Counted from the stretch's first letter, positions 43,153 through 53,193 are shown. The stretch is DNA of 54,693 nt from CAZUCE01 sp964619265 (GCA_964619265.1 CAZUCE010000028.1:1-54693); one strand, 5' to 3'. The notes: generated by a model not told the origin, from the sequence alone. Numbers and translations are program-made.

Positions 43153-46100
43153 TTACTCCTTGGACTCGGGGGATTCGGAAGCCGCGGGCTTCTCTTCCTT
43201 GGTGAAGAAGTTCTTCAGCGGGTTGTTGTAGCCCGAGGTCGGCACTTCCGACTTCGGCACTTTGCCGCCTCCGCCACCGTCGAAGCGCTCCCGGCGACCG
43301 CCGCCGGGTCCGCCCCGTCGACCTCCGCCGCCGGAGAAGCCACCTCCGCCGCCCCCACCGCGTCGACCACCACCGCCGCCGCGACCATCGTCACTGCGTC
43401 CAGGCATGCCGTCCCGACGGTGGCTCGCAACGCGAGCGTTTTTCTGGGGCTTGGTCCACTCTCCACGGTCGCCTCGGTCGCCGCGACCGCCGCGCGGGCC
43501 ACGACCTCCGCCGCCTCCGCGCCGCTCGCCTGATTTGAAGCGCTCGCGGGCCGGCACACCTCGAGCCGTGACGGCCAAACGCGGCCCTTTGGCTTCGGAC
43601 AACTTGACGCGAACGACTTGCCCCACATGGAGCTGCTCGCGCGCGTCACGCAGGAATCGATCCGAAATGGCCGAGACGTGCAGGGAAGCTTCTTTCTCGA
43701 GCCCAAGGTCCACGAACGCACCGAAATTCGTCACGCCGGTCACGATGCCCTCGAGCACCGCGTCCTTGTCGAGCGATTCAAGATCCGTGCCCGGGGCCAG
43801 GAGCTTCGGCGGATGCAGTCGCGAACGCAGGTCGCGGCCAGGAAACGTCAGCTCGCGCAGAAGATCGCGCCAGGTGAACTCGTCCAAGTCAAACGCCTTC
43901 CGGTCGAGGCCTCGACCAGCGCCAGGACGGCCGTAGACCTCGTCAAAGGGGCGACCGGTGGCCTCGACAATTTGCCGGGCGAGATCGTACTGCTCGGGGT
44001 GCAAGGCACTGCGGTCGAGGGGCTCAGGAGAATTCGAGAATCGCACGAACGCCGCGCACTCGCGGTAGCTGGCCTCGTCGAGGAGTCCGATCGTCGCGAG
44101 CTGGGCTCGACTTTCAATCGCTCCTTGATCGCGGACTGCGATCAGCTTCGGCGCGGTGGCTGCGTCGATTCCAGGTAGGCGCGCCAAGTCCGCCGCGCTA
44201 GCGAATCGGAAGTCCACCCCGATCGCCGTCACGCAGGACTCGAGCGTCTCGTTCAAAACCCGCCGGCCGGCGGCCTTGGTAAGCATCGACTGCTCGAATC
44301 CCAATCCCCAGTGACGTGGATCGAGCTTGAGCAGCTCGGCCATCGGATCCTGAAGACGACGGGCCAAGCTGAGAGCCGTGCGGGCCTGCACCGAGAGGTC
44401 GGGCAGCTCACTGCGTCCGGCTTCGCCGTTCGCGTAGGCCGACAGACCGACGTCGGAAACGACCGTCGCCGTGACCGGTGCACCAGCCAGAGCCAGCGCT
44501 TCGCGCAGGCGCAGAAGCACGGATCGCGCCGACTTGGCCGCCGGCAGAGCGATCCATTGCACGTTGTGCTCGCCGAGCGCCTCGACCAACTCGCCGGCGA
44601 TGGCGTGGGTATCCTTGCCTTCCAGTTCGATCTTGCGCTCGGAGCCGAGCAATGCACCACCCTCGTCGGCGGTCATGACGAACCAGTCGCCCTTCGCATC
44701 GACGTCCAGGCCCGCCGCCCGGCGCGGGCCGAGCATTGGCGCCAGCAGCAGGTGGCGCAGGTGCGACACGAGCAAGCGCTTGGCTTCGTCTTCGGCGCGT
44801 TCTTTGACTTCGAGCCGCACGTCCTCTTCGATCATCGGCAGCAGTCGACGATCGAGCGCGCGGCGCGCCACTTCGTCGAGGACGCCATCCGACATCGGGT
44901 CGTTCGAGGAAGCCAGGAGCTTGCGGACCTTCGGCAGCACATGGGCCGGGTCAACCCGCACCGCAACGGACACGGCGCGCTCCTTCAGGCCCTGGCGAAT
45001 CGAGATCAGTTTCTGGCCCTGCAGGTTTCGAACCGGATGCTCCTTCGAGAACAGCGCCTTGAAGCGACCGCTTCGGGCCTCGTTCGTGCCTGGATAGACG
45101 TGCAGCACACCTCGCTTGCGCAAGATGTCGCGGACGGCGCGACGCACCTTGGGATCGCGGCCTAGTCGGTCGGAGAGGATCCGCATGGCCCCCTCGAGCG
45201 CCTGCATTTCCGTATGGACCTCCCGATCGGGCTTCACAAATTCGGCGCAAACCTTGGCCAGTTCACCGTCGAGCTCGATCGGCTTCTCGATCGCTTTCTC
45301 GGGGGCAGCAGCCGGCGCGGGAGCCGAACTGACTACCGGGGCAGGCGCGGCCACCGGAGCCACCGGCTGAAGTTCGTGGACGACGACCTGGTCCGAGGCA
45401 TCCGGCGCGGAGCCCGCATCGGATCCGGATGCTTCCGCGGCCGGAGCCTCGGACTCCGCAGGGGAATCCACCGGAGCCTGCGTGACGGCCGCCTCGGTGA
45501 CGACTTGATCCGAAACGTCGGCGCTGGCCGGAGCGGGCTCTGCGCCTGTCGCTGACTCGGGGGTGGGCTCCGCAGCCGCGCTAGAAGCAGCCGTGGCATC
45601 CGCAGCTGCCGCCTCCCCAGGGGAGGCTCCGCCTTCGGCTTGGGCGGGACCGCCTTCACCGGAACGCGGTTCCGAATTCTTCGGACCGCGACCACGCCCT
45701 TTTTTGGCGCGCTTGGGCTCGGGCGCAGGTTCACCGAACGACGAGCCCACCTCGGGCGCGCCTTCGGGACGCTCGACTCGCGCAGTCAGACGCGCAGCCA
45801 GGTCGCCGAGTCCCCGGTCCAGGCCGATTTGGACTTCGGGTTCCGGGTTGCGAAGCGGCAGCAGAAGCTCCTCGAGCTCCGCGCGATGACCGGTACGCAG
45901 CGCGCTGTCCACCAACTCACGAGCGGGCATCTCAGTCGACCGCAATTGGGAGACCACCTTGGCACGCCTGCGGTCGAGCTCGATCAACTCGTCGCGACGC
46001 TCCGCGAACCGGCGAACCACCGCCTCGTGCATCGCGCCGGTCCGCCCCCGGCGGAACCGGCCAATGAACGCAGCGCTGTGCCCAGCGTCCAGGAGTTCGC

Positions 46101-46440
46101 CCAAGGCGGTCGACACCTCATCCCCAACCGAAAACTCCTTCGCGAGGATGCGCGATTGACGCGCCCGATTCGCGGCTTGGGTTTCCGCATCGGCGGGCGC
46201 GGCCGGCTCCGGTTCGGCGGACTCCGCCTGCGGAGTCTCGGTCGCGGCAACTTCGGCAGCAGGGTCAACTCCCGAGTTGGTGGGAGCCACCGGCCCGGAA
46301 GAGTCCGGCTCGGCGGGCGGGTCCGCGGCCGCCTGCGGCTGGGCGTCGGAGGTCGCGGCCGAAGACGGCTCGGGGGTCGGTTGGATCGGCGTGGACTCAG
46401 CGGTCGGTTGACCGGAGTCGGGCGTGGACGATTCGTTCAC
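43153..46440 (-). CDS. Tex-family S1 RNA-binding protein with long low-complexity segments
   Basis: 1095 residues, much longer than the usual 770 of Tex. The GTG at 46440 is the most likely start; the upstream codons in frame (from a TTG) are atypical. Segments: a Pro/Ala/Glu-rich N-terminus (about 1-95); the Tex N-terminal helical domain (about 95-225) with the 'TGAMHEAVVRRF' and 'LEELLLPLRNP' blocks; a second low-complexity Ala/Pro/Glu insert (about 240-390); a second helical part; the YqgF-like nuclease-like domain; helix-hairpin-helix motifs (near 'LARLPGIDAATAPKL'); an S1 domain near residue 900; and a Gly/Arg-rich (RGG) tail. Tex proteins bind nucleic acids and affect transcription; the RGG tail should add RNA binding. 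Confidence 0.88.
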   Translation of the reverse strand: MNESSTPDSGQPTAESTPIQPTPEPSSAATSDAQPQAAADPPAEPDSSGPVAPTNSGVDPAAEVAATETPQAESAEPEPAAPADAETQAANRARQSRILAKEFSVGDEVSTALGELLDAGHSAAFIGRFRRGRTGAMHEAVVRRFAERRDELIELDRRRAKVVSQLRSTEMPARELVDSALRTGHRAELEELLLPLRNPEPEVQIGLDRGLGDLAARLTARVERPEGAPEVGSSFGEPAPEPKRAKKGRGRGPKNSEPRSGEGGPAQAEGGASPGEAAAADATAASSAAAEPTPESATGAEPAPASADVSDQVVTEAAVTQAPVDSPAESEAPAAEASGSDAGSAPDASDQVVVHELQPVAPVAAPAPVVSSAPAPAAAPEKAIEKPIELDGELAKVCAEFVKPDREVHTEMQALEGAMRILSDRLGRDPKVRRAVRDILRKRGVLHVYPGTNEARSGRFKALFSKEHPVRNLQGQKLISIRQGLKERAVSVAVRVDPAHVLPKVRKLLASSNDPMSDGVLDEVARRALDRRLLPMIEEDVRLEVKERAEDEAKRLLVSHLRHLLLAPMLGPRRAAGLDVDAKGDWFVMTADEGGALLGSERKIELEGKDTHAIAGELVEALGEHNVQWIALPAAKSARSVLLRLREALALAGAPVTATVVSDVGLSAYANGEAGRSELPDLSVQARTALSLARRLQDPMAELLKLDPRHWGLGFEQSMLTKAAGRRVLNETLESCVTAIGVDFRFASAADLARLPGIDAATAPKLIAVRDQGAIESRAQLATIGLLDEASYRECAAFVRFSNSPEPLDRSALHPEQYDLARQIVEATGRPFDEVYGRPGAGRGLDRKAFDLDEFTWRDLLRELTFPGRDLRSRLHPPKLLAPGTDLESLDKDAVLEGIVTGVTNFGAFVDLGLEKEASLHVSAISDRFLRDAREQLHVGQVVRVKLSEAKGPRLAVTARGVPARERFKSGERRGGGGGRGPRGGRGDRGDRGEWTKPQKNARVASHRRDGMPGRSDDGRGGGGGRRGGGGGGGFSGGGGRRGGPGGGRRERFDGGGGGKVPKSEVPTSGYNNPLKNFFTKEEKPAASESPESKE

Positions 46441-46796
46441 GACGGGTCTCGAAGGGGTGCGGCCCAAACGGGCCGGTGACGGATCGAGCCCGATAGAGCG
46501 GGCTCGAGAGGAAGGTCCGTTGCCGGAGAAAGTCGGGCCGGCACAGACGAAACATGCCAACCAGGGCTGGCACGGGGGGCCTGAGTCTAGCAGTGCAAGC
46601 GATGTGCTGCCGGAAGCGATGGAAAGTGAGCGTTGCGCGGAATCACACGGCCCTGCCGCCGCACCCTCGCGCCAGATCCCACCTGAAAGACTCAGGCCCC
46701 GCGAACGCGTCTGCGCCCCCTCCAAACCGGCTGGATTCCGCCGGTTGGGTGGAACGCGAGCGGGGAGATCAGCGACTCAAGACGTTCGGCGGGGGG
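46441..46796. other. intergenic, nothing recognised
   Basis: 356 bp between two minus-strand genes. The frame of the tex-like gene is open into it, but there is no ATG in frame and the codons look atypical. It should contain the promoter of the tex-like gene; I cannot place it. Confidence 0.45.
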
Positions 46797-47834
46797 CTAG
46801 TCGGGGATCTCGTAGACCGAGACCCGATTTTCTTCAGCCAGCAGGAAGGCGCCCTCGCGCACCTGCCAAGCGACGAACTCATCAAGACCGGGAACCACGA
46901 CCAGCCCCAGCTCGCGGCCGGACAGCGCATCGAGTATTTGCAGCGTGGCCCCGCGCGCCACGTACACCTTTCCGGAGTCCATCGACAAACTCGCCTCGCC
47001 TGCCTCGAGCTCCGAGAGCTCCAGGTGCCACGCGACCCGCGGATCGTTGGGCCGAGAGAGATTGAAACTGACCAGCCCGTGGGAAATTCCGTCCACGGAG
47101 CTACTGGAGGCGTCGTCCGCATCCTCAGCAAGCAGCTTGGCCAGTTGGAGGTCCCTCCGTTGATCTTCGGGCAGTGCAGCCAGCAAGTCTCCGGCCAAGA
47201 TCGTGACCTGCCCGTCCATTGCCTCAAGGCCTTCGATGGAAGGCTGCCCCGGAGCCAAAATCTCGCGGAAGCGATCGCCCGTATCGGCATTCAAGATGGC
47301 AAGCCCCTGTTCGCGAGACCCCTTCTTCGAGAAGCTCACGTACAGCTGGTCCCCGTCGCGCGCCGCGCGATGGAAGCGCATCCCCTTGCCCCGGTAGGTC
47401 CAGATCGTCTGCAGAGTCTGCGAGTGAACACCCACCAACTGGGTCGGGCAGACGCAAATACACAGGTCCTTGCCCACCAGCGCTAGATCGAATTCGGGCA
47501 CGGGCTCGACCTCGATCAGCTCGCCACTGGAAACCGACATGCGCGCGATGCGGTGACCGCCCTGGCCCGGCCCTAGGACGAGCACGTCGTCCTCCGAGCC
47601 GAAGCCTGCGCCGAATCCGCGCCCGTAGCCGACCTCGCAGGGACCCAGCCAGGCGCGCTCGCCTGTGTTGCGATCGTAGGCCCCGATCTTGCCGGGAATG
47701 ACGTCGTCGACCCACTTCCCTCCAGCGGGCGGATCGTAGCCATGCAAGATGACCTGTCCGCTGGCCGCAAACAAAATGCCGTCCACCTCGGATTCGAGGT
47801 CACGGGTCCAGCGGCGTCGAGCAGAACGAGTCAT
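46797..47834 (-). CDS. beta-propeller protein (PQQ-like/WD40-like) of unknown function
   Basis: 345 residues, no signal peptide or membrane segment. The repeated pattern of four-stranded units, with tryptophan and glycine turns such as 'GKIGAYDRNTGERAWLG', 'VSFSKKG' and 'LQILDALSGRELGL', resembles PQQ-type or quinoprotein-like beta-propellers, but the PQQ-binding signature is not seen. It may be a soluble scaffold or sensor. The gene lies between the tex-like gene and EF-G on the same strand, with gaps of more than 150 bp, so co-transcription is not certain. Confidence 0.65.
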   Translation of the reverse strand: MTRSARRRWTRDLESEVDGILFAASGQVILHGYDPPAGGKWVDDVIPGKIGAYDRNTGERAWLGPCEVGYGRGFGAGFGSEDDVLVLGPGQGGHRIARMSVSSGELIEVEPVPEFDLALVGKDLCICVCPTQLVGVHSQTLQTIWTYRGKGMRFHRAARDGDQLYVSFSKKGSREQGLAILNADTGDRFREILAPGQPSIEGLEAMDGQVTILAGDLLAALPEDQRRDLQLAKLLAEDADDASSSSVDGISHGLVSFNLSRPNDPRVAWHLELSELEAGEASLSMDSGKVYVARGATLQILDALSGRELGLVVVPGLDEFVAWQVREGAFLLAEENRVSVYEIPD

Positions 47835-47929
47835 CGAGCGGGGCAGATCATCAGGCTGGGGGGGAACGGAGGTAGCCCGAGGCTCCCCTCCACAAGACGA
47901 GGTTGTTTAGACCAGAGGACGGATCGAGC

Positions 47930-47959
47930 GGCCCGGCCTCTTGGCGCCGGCCTCGGGCC
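47930..47959 (-). terminator. possible hairpin after the EF-G gene
   Basis: GGCCCG (47930-47935) pairs with CGGGCC (47954-47959) and an inner GCC/GGC can extend the stem with a small bulge. It lies 31 bp after the EF-G stop in the direction of transcription. No T-run follows. Confidence 0.35.
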
Positions 47960-47989
47960 CTAGGCGGCATCGAGGACCGGCAGCTTCGA

Positions 47990-50062
47990 TCAGTCCTCGT
48001 CGCCGCGAAGGATCTTCTCGGCGATGTTGCGCGGGACATCACGGTACTCGAACAGCTCCATCGCGAAGCTGCCGCGCCCCTGGGTCGCGCCACGCAGCGC
48101 GGAGGAGTAAGCGAACATCTCGGAGATCGGGACGACGCCTCGAACAACTCGTAGGTCACCCTGGGCTTCGACTTCGCCGATCTCACCCCGACGCGAGTTC
48201 AAGTCGCCGACGACGGCACCGATGAACTCCTCGGGAACGCGAACTTCGATCTTCATGATCGGCTCGAGCAACACGCTCGACTCGGACGCCTGACGGAAGG
48301 CCAGGATGCCGGCCTGCTCGAAGGACAACTGGTCGGAGTCGACGTCGTGCGCCTTCCCGTCCGTGAGGGCAGCGCGGACGCCGACGAACGGGTAGCCGTG
48401 GCGGCCACCGCCCAGCACGGCCTGCTCGAGGCCGGTCGCGACGGAGGGGATAAATTCACGGGGCACGTTGCCGCCGCGAACTTCATCGGCGAATTCGAAC
48501 TGCTTGGTCGGGTCCTCGGTGGGCTCGAAGCGAACGTTGACCACGGCGAACTTACCGCGACCACCGGACTGCTTGACGAAGCGCGCTTCGGTCTCGATCA
48601 CGCGCCCGAGCCGCTGCTTGTAGGCAACTTTCGGCTTACCGGTGATCACCTCACACTTGTTCTCGCCCTGAATCCGGTTGACGACCACCTCAAGGTGTAG
48701 CTCGCCCATACCGGAGATGACCAGTTCGCCGGTCTCCTCGTTGGTTTGAGCACGGAACGTCGGATCCTCGCGCATCATCCGGCCGATCACGTCGCCCAGC
48801 TTGTCGCGGTCTTGGTTGTTCTTCGGCTCGAGCGACATCGAGATGACCGAGTCCGGAAACTGGATCTTCGACAGCGCGATTTGGTTGTCCTCGTCGCAGA
48901 GCGTGTCGCCGGTCACCGTGTTCTTGAGCCCCACCACGGCGGCGATGTCGCCGGCGGGGATGAACTCGATCGGCTCGCGCTTGTCGGCGTGAACACGCAG
49001 CAAACGACCGATCCGCTCACGACGCGAAGTGCGCGGGTTGATGACCGTGGTGCCCTTGGTCAGTTTGCCGGAGTAGACGCGCACGAACGTCAGGTCGCCG
49101 GTGGGCTCAGCCACCGTCTTGAACGCCATGGCGCACATCGGCGCATCGTCGGTGGTTTCGCGGGTCAGCTTGTTGTCTTCCTTGCGGGGCTCGACGCCCT
49201 CGACAGGAGGAACGTCCAGCGGTGTCGGCAAGTAGTCGAGAACCGCGTCCAATAGGAAACGAACGCCCTTGTCCTTCAACGCCGAGCCACACAGGACCGG
49301 AACGATGTCCATGGCCAGCGTTCCCTTGCGGATCGCTGCCTTGATCTTGTCGTTCGGAATCTCCTTGTCCTCGACGAACAGGTCCAAGATCTCCTCGTCG
49401 AATTCGGCGGCGAATTCGCACATCTCGTGGCGGCGCATCTTGGCCTCCTCGACGAGATCCTCGGGCATCTCCATCTCGATGGCGCCCTTGTCGGGGTTCT
49501 CGTCGTCGAAGCGGTAGTACTTCCACTCGACCAGGTCGATGATGCCCTGGAATTCCTTCTCGAGCCCGTGGGGCATCTGGAGCTTGACCGGGCGCGCGCT
49601 CAGGCGCTCGATGATCGTGCTGACCGAGTAATCGAAGTTCGCACCGGTGCGATCGAGCTTGTTGATGAAGCAGATGCGCGGAACGCCGTAACGGTCGGCC
49701 TGACGCCACACCGTTTCCGATTGGGCTTCAACGCCTTGAACGCCATCAAACACCGCGATCGCGCCGTCGAGCACGCGCAAGCTGCGCTCCACCTCAGCCG
49801 TGAAGTCCACGTGACCGGGGGTGTCGATGATGTTGACCGTGTGGTCCCGCCAATCGGTGCTGGTCGCCGCCGATTGAATCGTGATGCCCCGCTTCTGCTC
49901 TTCCTCGAGGAAGTCCATCGTGGCCGCGCCGTCGTGGACCTCACCGGTCTTGTGGATCTTGTTCGTCAAGAACAGGATCCGTTCGGTGACGGTCGTCTTG
50001 CCGGCATCGATGTGAGCCATGATGCCGATGTTGCGGTGTTTGTGGAGTCGCTTGACGCTCAT
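47990..50062 (-). CDS. fusA: translation elongation factor G
   Basis: GTP-dependent ribosomal translocase. The 690-residue length is standard. The G domain has the P loop HIDAGKTTVTERIL, switch I with QKRGITI, G3 DTPGHVD, G4 NKLD and the family helix 'VEAQSETVWRQADRYGVP'. Domains II to V follow, ending in the conserved 'ISEMFAYSSALRGATQGRG' and 'ELFEYRDVP' blocks. It is not in an str-type operon with rpsL, rpsG or tuf in this window, so it may be the main EF-G in a rearranged genome or a paralogue. The ATG at 50062 is the natural start for the family. Confidence 0.96.
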   Translation of the reverse strand: MSVKRLHKHRNIGIMAHIDAGKTTVTERILFLTNKIHKTGEVHDGAATMDFLEEEQKRGITIQSAATSTDWRDHTVNIIDTPGHVDFTAEVERSLRVLDGAIAVFDGVQGVEAQSETVWRQADRYGVPRICFINKLDRTGANFDYSVSTIIERLSARPVKLQMPHGLEKEFQGIIDLVEWKYYRFDDENPDKGAIEMEMPEDLVEEAKMRRHEMCEFAAEFDEEILDLFVEDKEIPNDKIKAAIRKGTLAMDIVPVLCGSALKDKGVRFLLDAVLDYLPTPLDVPPVEGVEPRKEDNKLTRETTDDAPMCAMAFKTVAEPTGDLTFVRVYSGKLTKGTTVINPRTSRRERIGRLLRVHADKREPIEFIPAGDIAAVVGLKNTVTGDTLCDEDNQIALSKIQFPDSVISMSLEPKNNQDRDKLGDVIGRMMREDPTFRAQTNEETGELVISGMGELHLEVVVNRIQGENKCEVITGKPKVAYKQRLGRVIETEARFVKQSGGRGKFAVVNVRFEPTEDPTKQFEFADEVRGGNVPREFIPSVATGLEQAVLGGGRHGYPFVGVRAALTDGKAHDVDSDQLSFEQAGILAFRQASESSVLLEPIMKIEVRVPEEFIGAVVGDLNSRRGEIGEVEAQGDLRVVRGVVPISEMFAYSSALRGATQGRGSFAMELFEYRDVPRNIAEKILRGDED

Positions 50063-50280
50063 GGCGTGGGCCTTTCGATGACGCCGGGAACTCCGGCGGG
50101 ACAGGGTGGGAAGCGGCCTGCGAGCAGGCCGCGGAGGGTCTCGTGGGGACTCCGGAACGGAGCCTCCGACGCGTTCACACGGGAACGAAGGGCAAATAGG
50201 CTAGCGGCTCGCTCCCCAGGGTCAATGCGGACGGTCCGAGTCGATGAGCTTCTCACGCCGCCGGCGGGCGAGCGGGAGGC

Positions 50281-51477
50281 CTAGCCCGAGGTCGATTCGG
50301 GCCGGTTGCGCCCCAGCCGCTCGTGGGCCGAGACAAAGTCCCCGGCACAGAAGGACGCCATCAGGGACAGGTCCCCCGCCAGGACGGCCCCAGCCAGGAT
50401 CTCCGCAAATCGGGTCGATCGCCCGGTGCCCGAGCAACCCATCAGGCCCAGGCACTCCGCCGCGGTCCCCTGCCCGGAGCCGCCTCCCACGGTGCCAAGC
50501 AGCAGATTCGGTAGATGCACGCCGGCGTAGAGGTCGCCCGATTCCGTCACCGAGAGGTCAAGCCAGCCGGTGGCGCTTTCGGTGACGTAGGCCACGTCTT
50601 GGCCGCAGGCCAGGAAGATGGCCGAGAGGCCGTTGGCCGCCTGGATGGTCCAGTTCTGGGTTCCAAGCTGCGAATACCCCATCGCGTAGGTCGAGGCGAT
50701 GGCCGCCAGGGCCCCGGGCTCGGTCCTCAGCCGGCGCCGGACCAACTCCGCGGGTAGAACCGCGTCGCAAACCACGCTGCGGCCGCGGGGCTGGACCAAA
50801 GCGCGGGCGTTGGCCCGCTTCTCCACGTCCTGCCCGTGCACGTGGCGCTCCAGCGCGCCGGTCCGCTCGGCCAGCAGCTTCGAGAGGTGCTCGGCGGCCT
50901 TGGCCGCCATGTTGATCCCGATCGCGTCGCCGGTGGCAAATTCGAGCCGCAGCACAAGCCGCCGGCCCAAAACCTCCGGCGCAAGCCCCACCAAGCGTCC
51001 CACCGAACTTGAGCCGGCCACCCAGGTTTCGAATTCGCCTCGAAGCCCAGCTGCAACCTCCGCGGCGTCCAGCGCTCCCGCGGAGTCTCGATAAACGAGC
51101 ACCGGATGCTGACTCAGCTTCGACGCGATCAACCGCGCCTTGGCCCCGCCCGCCTCGCGCAGAACGCTCATCCCTCGTGAGTAGGACGCCACCATGGCGC
51201 CCTCGGTCGTGGCCATCGGTACGAAGGTCTCGTACTCGCCCTCGGCGCCCGCGAGGCGCAAGGGACCGGCCAATCCGATGGGGACCTGGGCGTAGCCGAT
51301 CAGGTTTTCGATTTTTCCGCGCGCGCTGCGCGGATCGACCGGCTCGCCGCCCAGGTGCTCAAGCGGCAGCTTCGAGGTCTCGCGAGCGATCGCGAGCCGG
51401 GCCGCGACCGCTTCGGATCCGTAGTCGTCGTCCGCGGACCGAGGCAGGCGGGGAAGTTCAGGCTCGGGGGTCTTCAC
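50281..51477 (-). CDS. hydroxymethylglutaryl-CoA reductase
   Basis: Reduces HMG-CoA to mevalonate with NAD(P)H, the committed step of the mevalonate isoprenoid pathway. The 398 residues carry the family blocks ENLIGYAQVPIGLAGP, TTEGAMVAS (catalytic Glu), DAIGINM, the lysine-bearing HGQDVEKRANAR segment, CGQDVAYV (catalytic Asp) and GTVGGGSGQGTA, plus a C-terminal histidine near SAHERLG. These fit a class I-like enzyme without the membrane domain. A GTG start at 51477 is used. It is followed 23 bp upstream by the NhaD-like transporter gene; no other mevalonate gene lies in the window. Mevalonate pathway genes are uncommon in Gram-negative bacteria outside a few phyla. Confidence 0.93.
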   Translation of the reverse strand: MKTPEPELPRLPRSADDDYGSEAVAARLAIARETSKLPLEHLGGEPVDPRSARGKIENLIGYAQVPIGLAGPLRLAGAEGEYETFVPMATTEGAMVASYSRGMSVLREAGGAKARLIASKLSQHPVLVYRDSAGALDAAEVAAGLRGEFETWVAGSSSVGRLVGLAPEVLGRRLVLRLEFATGDAIGINMAAKAAEHLSKLLAERTGALERHVHGQDVEKRANARALVQPRGRSVVCDAVLPAELVRRRLRTEPGALAAIASTYAMGYSQLGTQNWTIQAANGLSAIFLACGQDVAYVTESATGWLDLSVTESGDLYAGVHLPNLLLGTVGGGSGQGTAAECLGLMGCSGTGRSTRFAEILAGAVLAGDLSLMASFCAGDFVSAHERLGRNRPESTSG

Positions 51478-51500
51478 GCCCCGAGCCTAACGGCTGCGAG

Positions 51501-52970
51501 CTAGTGCTCTTCGACGAGCGGAAGGTCGGCCAGTCCGAGCGGCCCGACCTCGCCGGCGCCGAACTCAAAGGTCGAGGGTGCGGCCTGGATTCCAGCGTGG
51601 CTCGGGTCTTCGTCGTGGTGCTCCTCGATCTCGTGACCGTGGCCGCCCTCTTCCCCATGGCCCTTGAGTTGCCCTCCGGGGTGCCAGCCGAGCACGCTCA
51701 TCATGACCAGGTAGCCAGCGGTGTAGGCGATCGGGATCGGCCAGCCGTGGCGAATCCACTGCACCGTCGAGCGCGCCTGGGGGTAGCGCGCAGAAAGCGC
51801 GACGCCCGCCGACGAGCCAAACCAGACAATCGAGCCGCCGAAACCCACCGCGTAGGCCAGCATGGCCCAGTCGTAGCCGCCCTGGCGCAAGGCGAGCGCG
51901 GTCAGCGGGATGTTGTCGAACACCGATGAGATCGCACCGATGGCGAAGGTCGAGCCAGGGCTCGGCTTCGGCAGTTGGCTGAGCGGCATCATCGAGGCGC
52001 ACAGCACCAGCGCGATCAGGAATAGGCTGCCCTTCGAGATCGCAGGCACCACGGCCCAGTCCGGCTTGCGGAATTTCGCCGTGCCAATCAGCGCGATCCA
52101 GATCGCGATGGCGAGCACCGGAGCGTGCTCCTCGATGCCAGCCCAAACGGTGTTCTGCATCACGTTCGCGATCAGGGCGGCGGCCAGGATGCTGGCGACC
52201 ACCAGCACGCGACCGTTGTCGATGGGAACCACCTCAGCGCTCGAAGTGTCGAGGCTCTGGTAGCCGTCCTGGATGATCGACGCGACGATTCCGGCGATGA
52301 ACAGCGCGACCAGCGCGCCGAGGTAGGCCGGCATGACGGTGACAGGATTGACACCTTCGATCCACATCATCGTGGTCGTGGTGTCACCCAACACCGAACC
52401 GGCACCTCCCGCGTTGGCGCAGGCCACCAGCCCGGCCAAGTAGCCGATGTGCACACGGCCGCGGAAGACCGTGAACGCGACGCCGCCGCCGATCATCGCC
52501 GCGGCGATGTTGTCCAGGAAGCCGGACATAATCCAAACCAGCACCAGCAGAACGAACGCGCCCTTCCAGCCCCCCGGCAGGATGCGCGGCAAGCGCTCGG
52601 GAACGCCCGAGCTCTCGAAGTGCGCAGCGAGCAGACCGAAACCAACCAACAGGCCGAACAGGTTGACCAGGATCACCCATTCGTGGGAGAGCGTGGAACC
52701 GAGGCTGAAACTCGCTTTCTGCCAGGTCAGGAAGACGGCGATCGATGCGGCTCCAGCTAGCGCGATTTCGAGCGCCAGTTTGTGGAAGGCCGCGATGCCC
52801 CCAAGGGTGGCAACGAACAGGAAGTAGGCCGACGGAATGCCGGCAATGGAGGGCTCGCCCTCGACGGAACTGGAAATGAGGCCGAGCAACGACGCGAGGG
52901 CCAGGCCGCAAATCAGCGGCAAGACCTTCTGCATAGTGGTCGTATCGTGATGCTCTTCGACGGAGCTCAT
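51501..52970 (-). CDS. ion transporter-superfamily permease, NhaD-like
   Basis: 489 residues with about 11-12 transmembrane helices. Signature segments GFLDNIAAAMIGGGVA and SVLGDTTTTMMW with a TTTT run match the NhaD/CitM-type Na+/H+ antiporter branch of the ion transporter superfamily, where the Asp-Asn motif takes part in ion binding. The C-terminal about 60 residues form a soluble tail with a His/Glu/Asp-rich stretch (GHGEEGGHGHE and EEHHDEDPSHAG), a likely metal-binding tether. AAGG lies five bases before the ATG. It is separated from the HMG-CoA reductase by 23 bp on the same strand and may be co-transcribed, though no functional link is evident. Citrate or arsenite transport cannot be excluded. 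Confidence 0.85.
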   Translation of the reverse strand: MSSVEEHHDTTTMQKVLPLICGLALASLLGLISSSVEGEPSIAGIPSAYFLFVATLGGIAAFHKLALEIALAGAASIAVFLTWQKASFSLGSTLSHEWVILVNLFGLLVGFGLLAAHFESSGVPERLPRILPGGWKGAFVLLVLVWIMSGFLDNIAAAMIGGGVAFTVFRGRVHIGYLAGLVACANAGGAGSVLGDTTTTMMWIEGVNPVTVMPAYLGALVALFIAGIVASIIQDGYQSLDTSSAEVVPIDNGRVLVVASILAAALIANVMQNTVWAGIEEHAPVLAIAIWIALIGTAKFRKPDWAVVPAISKGSLFLIALVLCASMMPLSQLPKPSPGSTFAIGAISSVFDNIPLTALALRQGGYDWAMLAYAVGFGGSIVWFGSSAGVALSARYPQARSTVQWIRHGWPIPIAYTAGYLVMMSVLGWHPGGQLKGHGEEGGHGHEIEEHHDEDPSHAGIQAAPSTFEFGAGEVGPLGLADLPLVEEH

Positions 52971-53193
52971 GGGACCTTGGGGGGAAAGGGGCTAGGACGG
53001 GTGGGGGGTGCGGGTCCTGGCCGGTGGCAGCGAGCACTCGTGACCGCAAGATGCGGAATCGGCTCGCCAGGATAGGCAACCTTGAGCCCAACTCGCCAAC
53101 CCGGAGGGTCGGAGCCTCCGAACGCTGGTCCTGGCCGTTCCGGCGAGGGCTCGAAACCTGGACGGTGTCGCGCGCGGGGAACCGCAGTCAGGC

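Noticed and set aside
43262..43936. Proline-rich plus-strand frame of 224 codons
   Set aside because: Mirror image of the Gly/Arg-rich tail and S1 region of the tex-like gene; low-complexity DNA gives long frames on both strands.
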